A stretch of DNA of 64,000 nt from Talpa occidentalis. Lineage: Eukaryota; Chordata; Mammalia; Eulipotyphla; Talpidae. The notes below the pieces were generated by a model that was not told the origin of the DNA, ran no database searches, and worked only from the letters and a program-made list of their open reading frames with translations. Shown piece by piece: positions 24,149 to 37,670 of the stretch. How positions within the stretch are numbered: position 1 is the first letter of the stretch; each line of letters opens with the position of its first letter. Both the position numbers and the translations under genes were made by a program. The stretch covers positions 133,950,676 through 134,014,675 of the forward strand of contig NW_023604295.1 in the NCBI RefSeq assembly GCF_014898055.3, written 5' to 3'.

Positions 24149-25764
24149 GTTTATCAATTTCTATACTAAAAAACTGGTGGTATTTTGATTGGGGTAATAT
24201 TGAATTTATATAGAGATGAATTTAATATAACTAGTATCTTAAAAGATGAAATTAACATAAATAACACCTTTAAATTATTACATTACGTATACTGTGTCAA
24301 ACTAGGAGAGTGGTATGATTTCTCAGCTTACACATATTTTCATTTTACAAACTAGGAAAAAAAATGTGTCAGCAATGTGAAGCCCAACTCGTGAATATCC
24401 AGATTTTTTTCCCCTTTATTCTAGACAACAGAAGCATATAAATTAAATGATCCTCTTTGGACAAATTTTGTTCCCAAAGTAATTTATAACACACAACTCT
24501 ATCTCTAGAAACAGCTGAAAACCCTCTCAGAAGCTGAATGTGAACAAAAGCATGAAAAGGAACACAATTTTTTAATACAATGGCTATAACCATAAGCCAT
24601 TTTTTAAAAAGTGCTAAACACAGGCTGGATTTCTGGCTCCTAAGTGTCAGATAACAGCAACAAATAAGTTTTCTTGTTACTTCACTGAGGTTTTTGAACC
24701 CTGAACATAAGCAACAGCTGGCAAGTGACTTCAACAATATGGTACAAGAATTAAACTACAATTTCTAGCAGGTTAGTAGAAGATGATGGAGAATTCACCT
24801 ATAATGGGACAGTGAAGGCTTGTTTTACCTCTTTCAAGATCTCTCCCCATGTTCTACTGTTTGATATGGGATAGGGAAGGAGTTGGAACAGTTTAAAAAG
24901 TTACACTTCTTACAGTACAAATATACAGACGTAAAGGTTAAACCTATCTGTAATCTATATACATCTTAATATAACCTACATCTTAGTGTAGTACATTTTT
25001 CTTTCCTTCTAATGACCACCAATCAAATCAGTCTCATTGATGATTTCAGAACATGAGATATACAGAGAAGGGAGCTCAAGTCTGAGAAGGATGTAAGCAG
25101 CAAAGGCCTAAAGGTGAGGCAGCACTATTAGGAAAAGGGCCTACTCTGCATACAGTCTCCTAGTATAGAAGCATCAACGACATTTGAAGATACACTGATG
25201 GCCACATTTCCTGTATGTGCATGAATTGTTAATGCCTAATAAATTCCATATACTACCATGCTTACATTTAGCAGACACTTGATTAATACATATTTTACAT
25301 ACACTTAAATAACTTAAATTTTTCTATGACTATGTGAAGATTAATTTTAGGTAATTTTCAATGAATCAGAAATCTTGATTTAGAACATAGATTTAACTTT
25401 ATTTTTATTATTTTAATAATTTTGTATTTTCAGTATATTCATGGCTTCCAATATAAAATCAAATCTATTTTCATAAAATTAAATTCAGTTCTGATAAAAC
25501 TTTAAAAAGATTACTTTTTAAAATGAGACAAATATTAAAAATACTTTTAAATGAAAAATAAAAATCAATATGAATCCAGTAACATTTAAAATATTATACT
25601 GGTCCCTACAAAAGAGTTCAATGCTAAATAGATACCGCCTGATATTTTACATGTAGTTTGTGTCTTTATTATCAGACAAATATTTCTTTTAATGCTTTAT
25701 CTGTTCCTTGTAAAAATGTTTCAGTGTTAGTGAATATTTAACATTCATGACTGTTCAAGTATTA
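24149..25764. other. Gap between PALLD and CBR4, nothing recognised
   Basis: The first 100 bases are the rest of the older antisense L1. The remainder is AT-rich without SINEs. It may include distal CBR4 3' UTR if a later polyadenylation site is used. Confidence 0.5.
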
Positions 25765-26477
25765 TTAGCATTACCATAATTTTTATTCATTTTTAAAATG
25801 TCATTATTTCTTAGACTGTTCTTAAATAACTTGCTATAATGGGTGCTTTGTGAATTAAAAAATACTTCCACTTCCTAAGTTAATGAGCTCAATGTCATTC
25901 ATTACTGTACCATTTAGTATAATCTTAAGATAAGGGTTAATCACCTTTGAGAATTTCTATAGATCATATATGAGATTATTTTACCCAGTTATTCAATCAA
26001 GAGTAACGCCACTCAAAGAAACCAAATTAAACTAATGTCAATGTCAGACACTTTCTTTTCAATCGTCTAAAAACTGATTTGCAAGGCAAAATACAAAGTT
26101 TAACATTTGCAAGGTGGCTAAATGCCCTATAAATACTTATTTTGGCAATAGCCCACAATATTAACTTCTAGAGAACTCACCCTGATACATAAAATAACTC
26201 ATGACAATTAGACTACATAAATTTTTCCACTTCTGAGAAAAACATACTACCTGTTTAGATGACTTAAAAAAGCCCATATGCCAAAACTTATTTTCTATAT
26301 AGTATATACCATTTAGAAAACATGCTGTTCTTTTCAGATATATTCATAGAGAGATGGAAATCACCATGTAGCATCAATCGGACAAATTAATAGCTAACAT
26401 CACCCATTAGGTATCAATCTAATCAACAGCCAATAGTCCTTGATTCTAACCACCATCATAACTGAATAATCAATAAA
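25765..26477 (-). other. CBR4: CBR4 3' UTR (end inferred)
   Basis: Sequence directly after the CBR4 stop on the - strand. The first canonical AATAAA on that strand is at 25782-25787 (TTTATT on +), about 690 nt after the stop; another is at 25665-25670. No insertion interrupts it. The end is an inference. Confidence 0.4.
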
Positions 26478-26656
26478 TTATATCACGAGTTGTAATCCCC
26501 CATCTACTACTAAAACATGTCCTGTAACATAGGGTGATTCTAAAAGAAACACAACTGCATGGGCCACATCAATAGGTTCTCCAAACCTCCCAAGAGGAAT
26601 ATTTTTCTTTAAATGTTCTTCTTTCAAGTCTTTCGTCATATCTGTGTGAACAAATC
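26478..26656 (-). CDS. CBR4: CBR4 exon 5, last coding exon
   Basis: The 179-bp exon encodes residues 179-237: [20 protein letters not shown], the LGRFGEP turn, the helix [10 protein letters not shown], then [10 protein letters not shown] and the end LQLVI before TAA. The acceptor is CTTTTTTAG. From memory the human protein ends LQLIL, so the last two residues appear to differ. Confidence 0.96.
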
Positions 26657-29600
26657 CTAAAAAAGAAATGTTAATTTAGTGGAAAAGGATAGATACTAAG
26701 ACATTGCTCAATTTCAAATAAAAATGAATTTGCTACTGAAAATTTGACATTATTAATAAACCTTATTTAAGAAACCATTTTCCAAGTAATCAAGTCTATA
26801 TTTTTATTCAATTTAACTCAATAAACACCTATCAAACACTAAAGTATCTGATTTCCAAATATTTGTCCAAATCCTAACACAATATAGGTAGGCAGATACA
26901 AAATGAATAAAAACTGTTTTCCTTGGAAAATCTATAATTAATGGGGGAAAGAGTCATTTGCAACCTTAATTATAAGGAAGTCTAGTGAATATCCTCATAG
27001 AGGTATACACAAGGTACTGATTAATTTTTGTTTGACGAAGTGCAGGACAGAGGTAGTAGAAGGCATCACAAAGGTGGTCACATAAACTACTTTGGCGATT
27101 TTGACAAAAATTAGCTCTATTTCCTTTAGCTAGGACAGCTGATGATCTGATGGCTAGAAAGACCAGTGTTTCTTCTATTCAAATAAGAAAAATATGATCA
27201 TACCCAGTTATGATGTAAATATTCAAAATTTAACATGGAATTGGTATATGCAATAAAGCCTACAGAAAACTTTTATGTTCTAACACATAAACTGCAGGGC
27301 CTCCCTGGTGGCACAAGGGGTTAAGTTCCAGCACTATGAAGCTATCCACAGCCACTGCAACGAGTTCAATCCCTAGCCAGGGAGCTAACCCACATGGCAC
27401 AGCAGACCTCTCCTGTCTCGCCCACTGCTCAGCAGTGTATTTCAGTCACTCCGCCTGTTCTGCTCCCCACTGTCTCTCGTGAATTCTCTCTTATACCACC
27501 CCCCCCCAGCTCCAGCTCTTGTATGCAGAAATATATATTTTTTAAAAAGGTAGAAAGGGGCCTCCCTGGTGGCACAATCAGTTAAGACGCAACCTATGAA
27601 GCTGTCTGCAGCCTCTGCAGCACAAGTTCGATCCCCGGCCAGGGAGCTACCCACATGGAGCAGCAGACCTCTCCTGACTTGCCCACTGCTCCCCTCAGAG
27701 TGTACTTCAGTCAATCTGCCTGTTCTGCTCCTCACTCTGTCTCTGGTGAATCCTCTCACCCCCCACACATCTCTGTATCCCAGCTCTTATATACATAAAT
27801 AAATAAATCTTAAAAAATAAAAAAAAGATTTACATTACGGGTGCTTTGGTAATGGGAGAGCAATGGCAACCACACTTGAGGTGAGAAACCCTATACTGTC
27901 AAAACATTAAGAAGGTAAAACTATGGTAGTTCATTAAATAAAATTTTTTAAAATTAACATGATGCCGCTAGTTTACTATGTAGTTCTTTAAATTTTTCTT
28001 TGCCTTAGGTTTTCACTTCTAAGTATCTAGACATTTTCTTAAAAGTCTTGCAAGAATCAGATTTTTCTATCATAAAGTGACAGCATTATTAGGAAAAACG
28101 GGAACCAAGTTGAATGTCTTTCAATAAAGAACTGGTAAAATAAATCATGGCCCATGCACACAATAGAATAACATTTCTAATGTTATTAAATTTATTCTAA
28201 TAGGTATTAAAATGATGCTACAGAATATTTTTAAATGAGAGAAAAATAGCATTTGTATGTTAAGAAGTAGGTTACAAATTAATTCATTTATACTACTAAA
28301 AGCAAAAAACTAACATATACTAAACTAAAAAAAAAAGTCAAAATATTAACAGTGATTATCATTTGCTAGTAAAATTACATGTGATGATTTTTATTTTCTT
28401 CTTTGTACTGGTCTGTACTTTCTAAGCTGTCTGCAACAATATGTATTTGTGTTCCAAAAAATGTTATTAAGAAAGGAAAAGTAATAACTTGAGATTGTAA
28501 TGAGAGCCTGGAATAACAATTTTACATGATTTGTGTGCTTCCCTGCAAGTTTACATTGAGAAATACAATCTCCTCTGCCATAAAGATCTTAAAACATTTA
28601 AGTCAGCAGCATTTCCTTCATTCCCTTTCATCTTTAAGAACAATGAGATGACCAGAAGGAAAACAAGAATAAAGGCAGCAGCTGACAAAGATAATGATAA
28701 AGGTAGATAACCAGTCTCTGCAGAATTGAAAGTAAACTGTAAACAAAATCTGTGCGAGAAGAGTTGTAGTAATCGATAGACAATCCAGTCATATCAAGAA
28801 ACACTCTCATGAGGCTTCCTGATAGTCAGTTTGATGCCTCTAGCATATTTTCTTTTTTTTTTTAAGATTTATTTATTTAGGCATATAAGAGCTGGGGTAC
28901 AGGCCAGAGATGCGGGAGGGTAAGAGGATTCACCAGAGACAGAGTGGGGAGCAGAACAGGCAGATGGCCAAAATACACTGCTGAGGTGAGCAGCGGGTGA
29001 GACAGAAGAGGTCTGCTGCACCATGTGGGTTGCTCCCTGGACGGCCGGGGATCGAACTCGTGCTGCAGAGGCTGCAGATTGCTTCAGTGTGGTGCTTACC
29101 CCCTTGTGCCACTAGGGAGGCCCCTCTCTAGCATATTTTCAAAGGTGCCTCAGAGAATATAAGAAAACAACTCACCTCGCATGTTCAAAAAGTTGAATTA
29201 AAATTATGAATGTAAACATTTAAAAGTTCATGTGTCTTCTCAGAGTTCCTACTACAATTATCCTTTATTCTAAGGTCATTTTAAATTCCAGGTAATTGGG
29301 CATAAAACTGACTCTCAAATTATCAGAATATCAATGACGTATTTTAATCTGAAGGGGACAAAAACCTCAAACTATAGTTAAAAATGGCTTACAAGAAACA
29401 CCTTATAGGGCCTCCCCAGTGGTGCAGTGAGTTGAGCGCAGCGCTGTGAAGCTGTCTACAGCCTCTGCAGCATGGGTTTGATCCCCAGCCAGCCAGGCAG
29501 ATTCCCACATGGTGCAGCAGACCTCTCCTGTCTTGCCCACTGCTCCCCTCAGCAGTATATTTCGGCCGTCTGCCTGTTCTGCTCCCACTCTGTCTCTGGT

Positions 29601-32600
29601 GAATCTTCTCACCCTCCCGCGCCTCTGGCCTGTACCATAGCTCTCATATAAAAATAAATAAATAAATCTTAAAAAAAAAAAGAAATAAAGACCTTATAAC
29701 TAGAATTAGGGGATTGGAATTTTTGGTTCTAACTGGCTCTAATGACTTTTTTCCAAAAGGCAGCATTCTGTGGTAAAAAGATCACTGCATTAGAACATAT
29801 GAAGATAGACTCTCTTCCCTACTCTACTAATACTATCAAAGCCATTACCTTGGGTAAATCATGTACTATCTAAAAGTGCATGCTGAATACTGTTTAGGAA
29901 AATGAGTGATATAGAATGAAAATGATAGATCTTTAAGATTTCTTTTATTTCTACAAAACTACAATTTGAGGATGACAAGTTCACCTCATTAATTAGTATT
30001 CATGATTTCCATATTTGAAGTTAGGACAGTGAACTCCCCTTGAAGGACCCTTAGTGCCTACCCCTAAAAGCTGTGTAGACTAAATTAGAGTTCCAATTCA
30101 AGACATACTGATGCTAATCTGCCTTGTTTTTGGTTTTGTTTTTTCCCATGCTGTGCTAAAAGGAATTGATTTCTCCTGTTTTTGGTGGATGTTAGTTCTG
30201 ATGTCCTTTTCTTTTTGGTGACAAAGGGTAAAGCCACACAACATGTGACAGGCCATCTGGAAGTGTCTTCACCTTGGGGAAAAAAAAGCAGATCTAGAAC
30301 AAGGTATACGTTATGAAAAGACAAACCTCAGATAGGGAGATTTAGGCAGTGAGACAAATTCAAGGACAATCCCAACAAGAAGGAAAGAAGGCCTCTGCCA
30401 CATATTTATGGGCCACGAGGACACACTGTGCTTCTCCAAGTAAGCCTTATAACTAGATCAATCAAGTAAGCCAGACATCCAGAGCAGATAAAGGCTAATG
30501 CTTCAAAGATTTTGTTCAACACCACAGCCTGGATTCTGCTCTGGTATGGCCTGTGTCCAAGTCAGATCAGACTGGAAAATGAGTCCAGCAATGATTACCA
30601 AAGTCTAGAACTGGGATCATGACAGATGTCATGATCACTGAAGATTCTCCTGCCACTGCTCAAGTTTGGAAGACAAAGATTTTATTTCACTAGGGAAAGC
30701 TGGCCTCAGCCCCTCCCCAGACCTGTGAATGGACAGTTGAAACTCAATCCTTATGGGACAGCCACCAGCCATCACTTAACTCTACACTAAAATATTACAG
30801 GTCAAGTTTAAAGGAAGGGCTGAATCCACCAATACTGATTGGTTTTGCCTCTGCTGATGTTTGATATGGAGAACAAGAACATGTCCAATGACTCAAGAGT
30901 TTCTCATCACAATCTGAAGATGTTTTTAATAGACTTCAGTTTTTAGAGCAGTTTTAGGTTTACAGAAAAAGTGAGCAGAAAGTAAAGAGAATTCTTGCCT
31001 TAGTGTGCAACTTCTGATGAACTAAGATTGATATATTATTTAGCACATAGTTTAAGTAAGGAGTCAACTCTTTGAATTGTACAGTTCTATGTTTTGGGGT
31101 TTTTTTGTAAGATTTATTTATTTATACAAGCACTGGGTACAGTCAGAAGCGCGGGAGAGTGAGAGAATTCACCAGAGCCAAAGCGGGGAGCAGAGCAGGC
31201 ACAAGGACCGAAGTACACTGCTGAGGGGAGCAGCAGGCGGCAGGAGAGGTCTGCGTGCCATGTGGGACCCTCCTCCGGTGGCCAGGGAACAGCTGGGGAT
31301 CGAACCAGCGCAGCAGAGGCTGCGCCACCGAGGAGGCCCAGTTCTGTTTTGACACATAATGTTATGTATCCACTGTCTCATACAGAGTATTTTTACTGAC
31401 CTAAAAAACTATCTGCAGCTTTTTAAAACATACATATCTTCCTCCAATTTGTCAGAAATCAAAAACAAAGCTAGTCTAATGATAAATTATTCAAGGCTTC
31501 TACCAAATTTCAGCATCATTTTACATCAGAGTTTATGAACGACATGATCCACAATGCAAGACACTGCATATAAACAGTCTTTTGAAGTCTGAATCACAAT
31601 ACCTGGGTAAAGATGTCAGCCATTCTTAAATATTTCACAGTTTTTGTGCCATATTGCTTTCCAATTTGTTCTTTCCCATAGGACTCACTTTTGTATCATT
31701 TGCTATATTTGTAAAGTTCTGGAAAGTTTGCTCCATCTTTCATTTACTACATATTTACATGCGTTTCAATTTGGCTATAAAAATTAAAACTATTAGGGGC
31801 CTCCCCAGTGGCGCAAGGGGTTAAGACGCAACCTATGAAGCAATCCACAGCTACTGCAGCACAAGTTCGATCCCTTGGCTGGCCAGGGAGCAACCCACAT
31901 GGCACAGCAGACCTCTCCTGACTCGCCCGCTGCTCCCCTCAGCAGTGTATTTCGGTCAATCTGCCATTCTGTTCCCCGCTCTGGCTCTGGTGAATCCTCT
32001 CACCATCCACACCTCTGGCCTGTACCCCAGTTCTTATATGAATAAATAAATAAATCTTTAAAAATAATTAAAACCATTAGATGCCACTATCTAACAAATG
32101 ATGTTATTACTAATCACTGGACAGTTAAAAGCTTCCAATTGATTACAAAGTTATCACCCTTTAAACCACAGGTAGATAAATACACTCAACTTAAAACAAG
32201 AGTAAGTCTTAGTTCCACATAATTACAACATAGTCAGTATATTCTTACTATATTACAAAATAGTCAGTATAATTACAACATAGTCAGTATATTCTTTTAT
32301 AAATATTAACTCTTTAGAAACAGGAATACTCTGCCCATGAAAGCAAGTGCATATTCCAGTAAGAAATTTGATAAACTCTAAAGGAAATGTATTTTTTAAT
32401 CCATTTTTGGCTAGCTACGTAGTGTAAATAAATAGCACCTCATTTTTATACTCCTAGATGACAATTTTTGAACAAGTTTTATATAAAGCAGAGTTTTTAT
32501 ACTTAAATAAGACTCCACAATTTTAGTCTCTTACCGTATTAACAATTGCGGAATCGGTATTTTGAATGATCAGCTCAACTGTCAATTCTCTAATGCAAGT

Positions 32601-35600
32601 TTCTAGGACTTAAAAATAATCCCAGAAACTTTTCTAAGGGAGAATATATAAGACTTTTGCTAAAATACTACACATAGATTTTAATCAAAACATATCTAGA
32701 TATCTTACTATTGTGTTTGTAAGCATGGAGGGAAAGATAATAGGGAAGCAGTGTGAAAATAAGCTCCATATCAAATAGCATGTAAGAGCAAGCAGAACAT
32801 CTATTCTGAGTAGCTGCAAAGATTACATAAGCATTTGTCGATAAGATTTTCTCCAAGTAGTAAACAGAAAGTCTTCTCAACTTAAAAGGAAGAAAGAAAA
32901 GGACGGAGCACTCAAGGTACTCTATAAAAATAAATGTATAATTTTAAATGCATATACCCTGTGATTCTTGAGTCTTGACCATTTTATTCCCAGAATTAAT
33001 AAACGCAAACTCACACAAGCGCAAAAAAATTATGTACAACTGTCACTAAATTAGCTAAAATAACAAAAGATCAGAAAAAAGACTAAACGCCCATCAAGAG
33101 GCAACAGATTAAATATGTGGTATAACCATAAAACAAACATTACTATCTTTTAAATATTAAAAATGTACCATTAAAAATGATACAGCAGGGCCTCCTTGGT
33201 AGTGCAAGGGGTTAAGTCTCTGCATTATGAAGCCATCGGCAGCCACTGCAGCACAAGTTAGATCTCCAGCCAGGGAGTTACCCACATGGAACAGCAGACC
33301 TCTCCTGTCTCGCACGCTGCTCCCCTCAGCAGTGTATTTCAGTAGATCTGCCTGTTCTGCTCCCCACCTGACTATGGTGAATCCTCTCACGTACCACTCC
33401 ACCCCTGCACCTCTGGCCTACACCCCCATCTCTTGTATACATAAATAAATCTTTTTAAAAAGACACTGCAGTCACAGAAAATTACATATTGCATGATTTA
33501 TATGAACAGTCCAGAACAGGGAAATCTACAGAAAGAGAGAGTAGTGGCTGCCAGAAGATGGGGAGATTACAGGACATAAATGAATGCTAATGAGTATGGG
33601 GTTTTTTAGGGGATGATAAAAATGTTGGAAAATGTATGGTGGAAATAAGAGAACAATTCTGTGACTATACCAAAACTACTCAATTATACACTTAAATAGT
33701 AAATTGTATGGCATGTGAATTATATTTCCATAAAGCTGTTACTTTAAAAAGTGAAGCAGTTTTATATGGAATAATACATAAACAACTCCAAGAGATGCTG
33801 TCCTAGAATAAAGCAAGATATAAACACTGAATAGTATGAAATAATCTGTCTTTCTAAAAAAAAGGATAAACACACACATCATGATTGTCTTGTACATGAA
33901 ATACAGAGAAACAGGAGCTGCTTTTGAAGAACTGTTCACTCTACACCATTTTGTACTTGAAATATTTTATATGTTCATGCTACCTACTGAAAACATTTTT
34001 TATAAAGCAATATATCCATCATGATTTCAATTTATCAAATATTATTTCCCATATTCAATAGTTTCCAAACAGTAAGACTTCTCTATGATGAGAAATGTAT
34101 TTAAAGTAATACTAAAGCTTAACAAATAATTGATCTTTAAAAAGAGAATATTAGACAGCAAATGATAAACTAATTATTGTCCTTGTTCTTTGCTGTCTTG
34201 TTATGAATTGCTTTTTTAACTGTTTTCCTTAACTAGAGACTTAATTTAAAGGTGACCATGGGCCTCCCCTGGTGGCGCGGCAGTTGAGCCCTGGGCTGCG
34301 AAGCTGCCCGCAGCCTCTGCAGTGCCGGTTCAAACCCCAGCCACCGGCAAGGGTCCCACATGGCACGACAGACCTCTCCTGCCACACCCGCTGCTCCCCT
34401 TAGCAGTGTATTTCATTGGTCTGTCTGTTCTGCTCCCCACTCTGGTGAATTCTCTCACCCTCCCACGCTACTGACTGTGCCCACTTCTTGTATAAATAAA
34501 TAAATCTTTAAACAAAGAAAATAATCTAGTCAAAAAATGGGCAGAAGAGCTAAAAAGAAACTTCTCTGAAGAGGAAATGCTAATGGCCAACAGGCATATG
34601 AAAAAATGTTCAACATCACTTATCATCCGGGAAATGCAAATCAAAACTACAATGAGGTACCATCTTACACCAGTGAGCATGGCACATATTAAAAAAACTA
34701 GCAACAACAAATGTTGGCGAGGTTGTGGAGAAAAAGGAACTCTCCTGCACTATTGGTAGGAGTGCAAACTGGTCCAACCACTGTGGAGATTTCTGGACCT
34801 ACTAAACATATGATCCAGCAATTCCACTCCTAGGCATTTACCCAAAGGACACAGAAACATCAACTCCAAAGAGCACCTGCACCCCTATGTTTATGGCAGC
34901 ACTGTTTACAATAGCTAAGCTTTGGAAACAACCCAAATGCCCAAAAATAGATGACTGGATCAAGAAGATGTGGTGCATATACACAATGGAATATTACGCA
35001 GCAATCAAAAAAGATAAACACATGCCATTTGCAGCAACATGGATGGAACTAGAAGGGATCATGCTCAGTGAAATAAGCCAGAAAGAAAAAGAAAAATACC
35101 GGATGATCTCACGCATAGCAGGAATCTAGAAAACTTAAATAAGGGACCAGGAAAAAGAATAACTATAAGAAAGAAAATATCAAAATCGACAAACAACTAA
35201 GAACCAGAGACACTCTATGGCGGGTGGGGGCTGGGGAAAGGAGGGCTTGGAGTCAAAATAAGGGGGTTGTAATTGTATGGGGAATATAAAAAAATTTAAA
35301 TTAAAAAAATAAAATATTTTCAAAGGATGAAAATAAATAAATATTTTTTAAAAAAGGTGACCAGGAAAACTGACATAAAACATTAATATGTTTACCAGCT
35401 CTATTAAAAGATCTGATGAAGAATATGATGGAAATTGCTATTTAAAATGAAGTTAATAATCCATAGAATCAATTTAATTCTACCAATTCAACTTGACCTT
35501 AGCTTCTGACCAATGAAGCATATTCATAGCATGAAAGCTACTAAATATATCGCCAACATAATAAAGGTCACCCTATTAAATGGCCCCATTTTTAGTATGC

Positions 35601-37633
35601 AGTTTTTTTCCTATAATTTAAATTACACTGAAAAGTCATTTTTAAGAAAGGCTATACCAATATACTTTCAGAACAGTCATATAACAATCCCTAGTAGACA
35701 AAATGGATTCCCACTGTATAGCCCATTGCCTTGAAAACTAACTCATTCTAGACAAAATCAAGTTTCCTTCTTCAGCAATTACATAGCATCATCAGGTACC
35801 TCTAATTTACATTAATACCAGGACACCAAAACTATCTGTTTATATATATCTGCCTTTTCCACTCGCTGTATTTTGGAACTTAGCACAGTCCTTGCGCATA
35901 GAAGACACTCCAGGAAGTCTGCTGAGTGAGTTTACTATGAGTGACGGAAACTTGCATTATCCTTACACTATCTCAGTTTCAATCATCATCAAGTAGAATT
36001 AACTTTATTGCCTACCTTATCCCAATTGCTAAACAGCGAAGAAATTATATGTAAAAGCACAAATAATCTATTATTTGTAATAGATCTATTATTTGTAAAT
36101 TATATGTAAAAGCACAAATAATCTATTCAATAAATGGTTATGCCAGGCTAACTCTACAATCCAATAGGTGGCAAAAAGCACAGACACAGAGAAAGCAGCT
36201 TCAAGATCACGGTGCAGCTTTAGATTAGGTTTTTATTCCTTCCTCCCCCGCTCCAAAATGGCTATATCTAAACCACAGTCATTTACCACAGAGTTAGAAT
36301 GCTTGGATTTAGGTAGTTATTGTAACTAAACAGTGAACAGGGTTGAAGAAACATTATTAGAGCAAAAGAATTATCAGGACATCTTGATAATTTTCTGGTC
36401 CCTATTGAATTCAGCATTAATGGCAAAATTAACACCAATAATACGGTCGAAACTGCAGCTATCAACAACTTGAAATGGAAAGGTGGCAAAGGTCTACTTC
36501 AGCCCACTCTTTATTATAAAGAACCAGTAAATCAAAATTAAATGTCTTTTATTCAACTGGCCATCAATCCTTAAATATCGATAGTAATCTAGGACAAAGA
36601 TTCCATGGTAAATTGGCAAAAGTAGGACAATACCCATTTTATTCAAAAATCAGGAAATATGTAACCAAAATTTCTATTATAGCAGCTGATGAGTAATAAT
36701 GTAGATTTGAGTTTTAGTACTTTACTGCCCTTTCAACCAATTCAAGCAATTTTATCAAATAGTTACTTGCAAAAGGCAAAGAATGTAAAGGTAAGTTATA
36801 AAATTGGAAGAATTCAAATAGTTTCAAAAGGTCATATGAGCAAAAGAAAACAAAGACCTAAGGTTTGTAACAATATAAAGGAAATGTAAGGAGGCATCAT
36901 TTTTAAGCTTACCTTAGTTGGAAATCAAAAGAAAAGCTTTTAATAACAGTTCTGCCATAATCTGCACATAACAATTCTGTGTAACTTTTGGGAAATCATA
37001 CTGTCTCTTAGGTCCCAGTCTTTCAAATTGTAAAAATTGCTGGAATAAGTGATCTCTAAGATGCTTTCCATCTTAAGTTATTCTATTATTAAAGTTTAAA
37101 AATAAGGATTTCATATAAAACAAAGTATAAGGACTATTTTACCAGTCACCAGGAACTTTTTTACCAGTTACTTGATTCTTTTTGCATTCATTTTTAGTAT
37201 TACTCTACCCAGATGTCAGTTTGAGCACCAATTAACAGATAAATTAATGGCTTCATCTCTATAAATCACAAATCTATAACAGCTATTTTAATAAGAAATT
37301 TTAAACACACCAACATGTGTATGTACTTAAACAAATACAATCAACATTGTATTTGTCTTTTATTAACTATCCATTTGGTCCAAAATTTATACTTTTGTAA
37401 TCTTGTGATGGTCTCACATCCTTGATAAGTTAAATTTTTGTTTGTACCACCTGTGCTCTGCTGAATTGATAAATGACAAAGAACCAAGTTCTCCATTCTG
37501 TACCTCCTCTTAACAGCTTTGGGCCTATTCACATTGCCATATAATTCACAAGAGAACCAACAGCCTGTTATCAATCTGCTGAATTAACTTGTTCAATTCT
37601 TTTGAAAAAAAATGAACATCACCCTTGTAGAGA

Positions 37634-37670
<37 letters not shown>

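Larger units (their letters stand above)
34259..35352 (+). mobile_element. SINE-L1 chimeric retrotransposon
   Basis: A complete SINE (34260-34514) passes directly into a 5'-truncated L1 (about 34515-35330; late ORF2 frame 34887-35129 and 3' UTR) that ends in an A-rich tail. One 11-bp duplication, AAAGGTGACCA, flanks the whole unit (34248-34258 and 35353-35363), and no duplication is seen at the internal joint. Both parts are in the same direction. This fits template switching during a single L1 reverse-transcription event. Confidence 0.75.
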
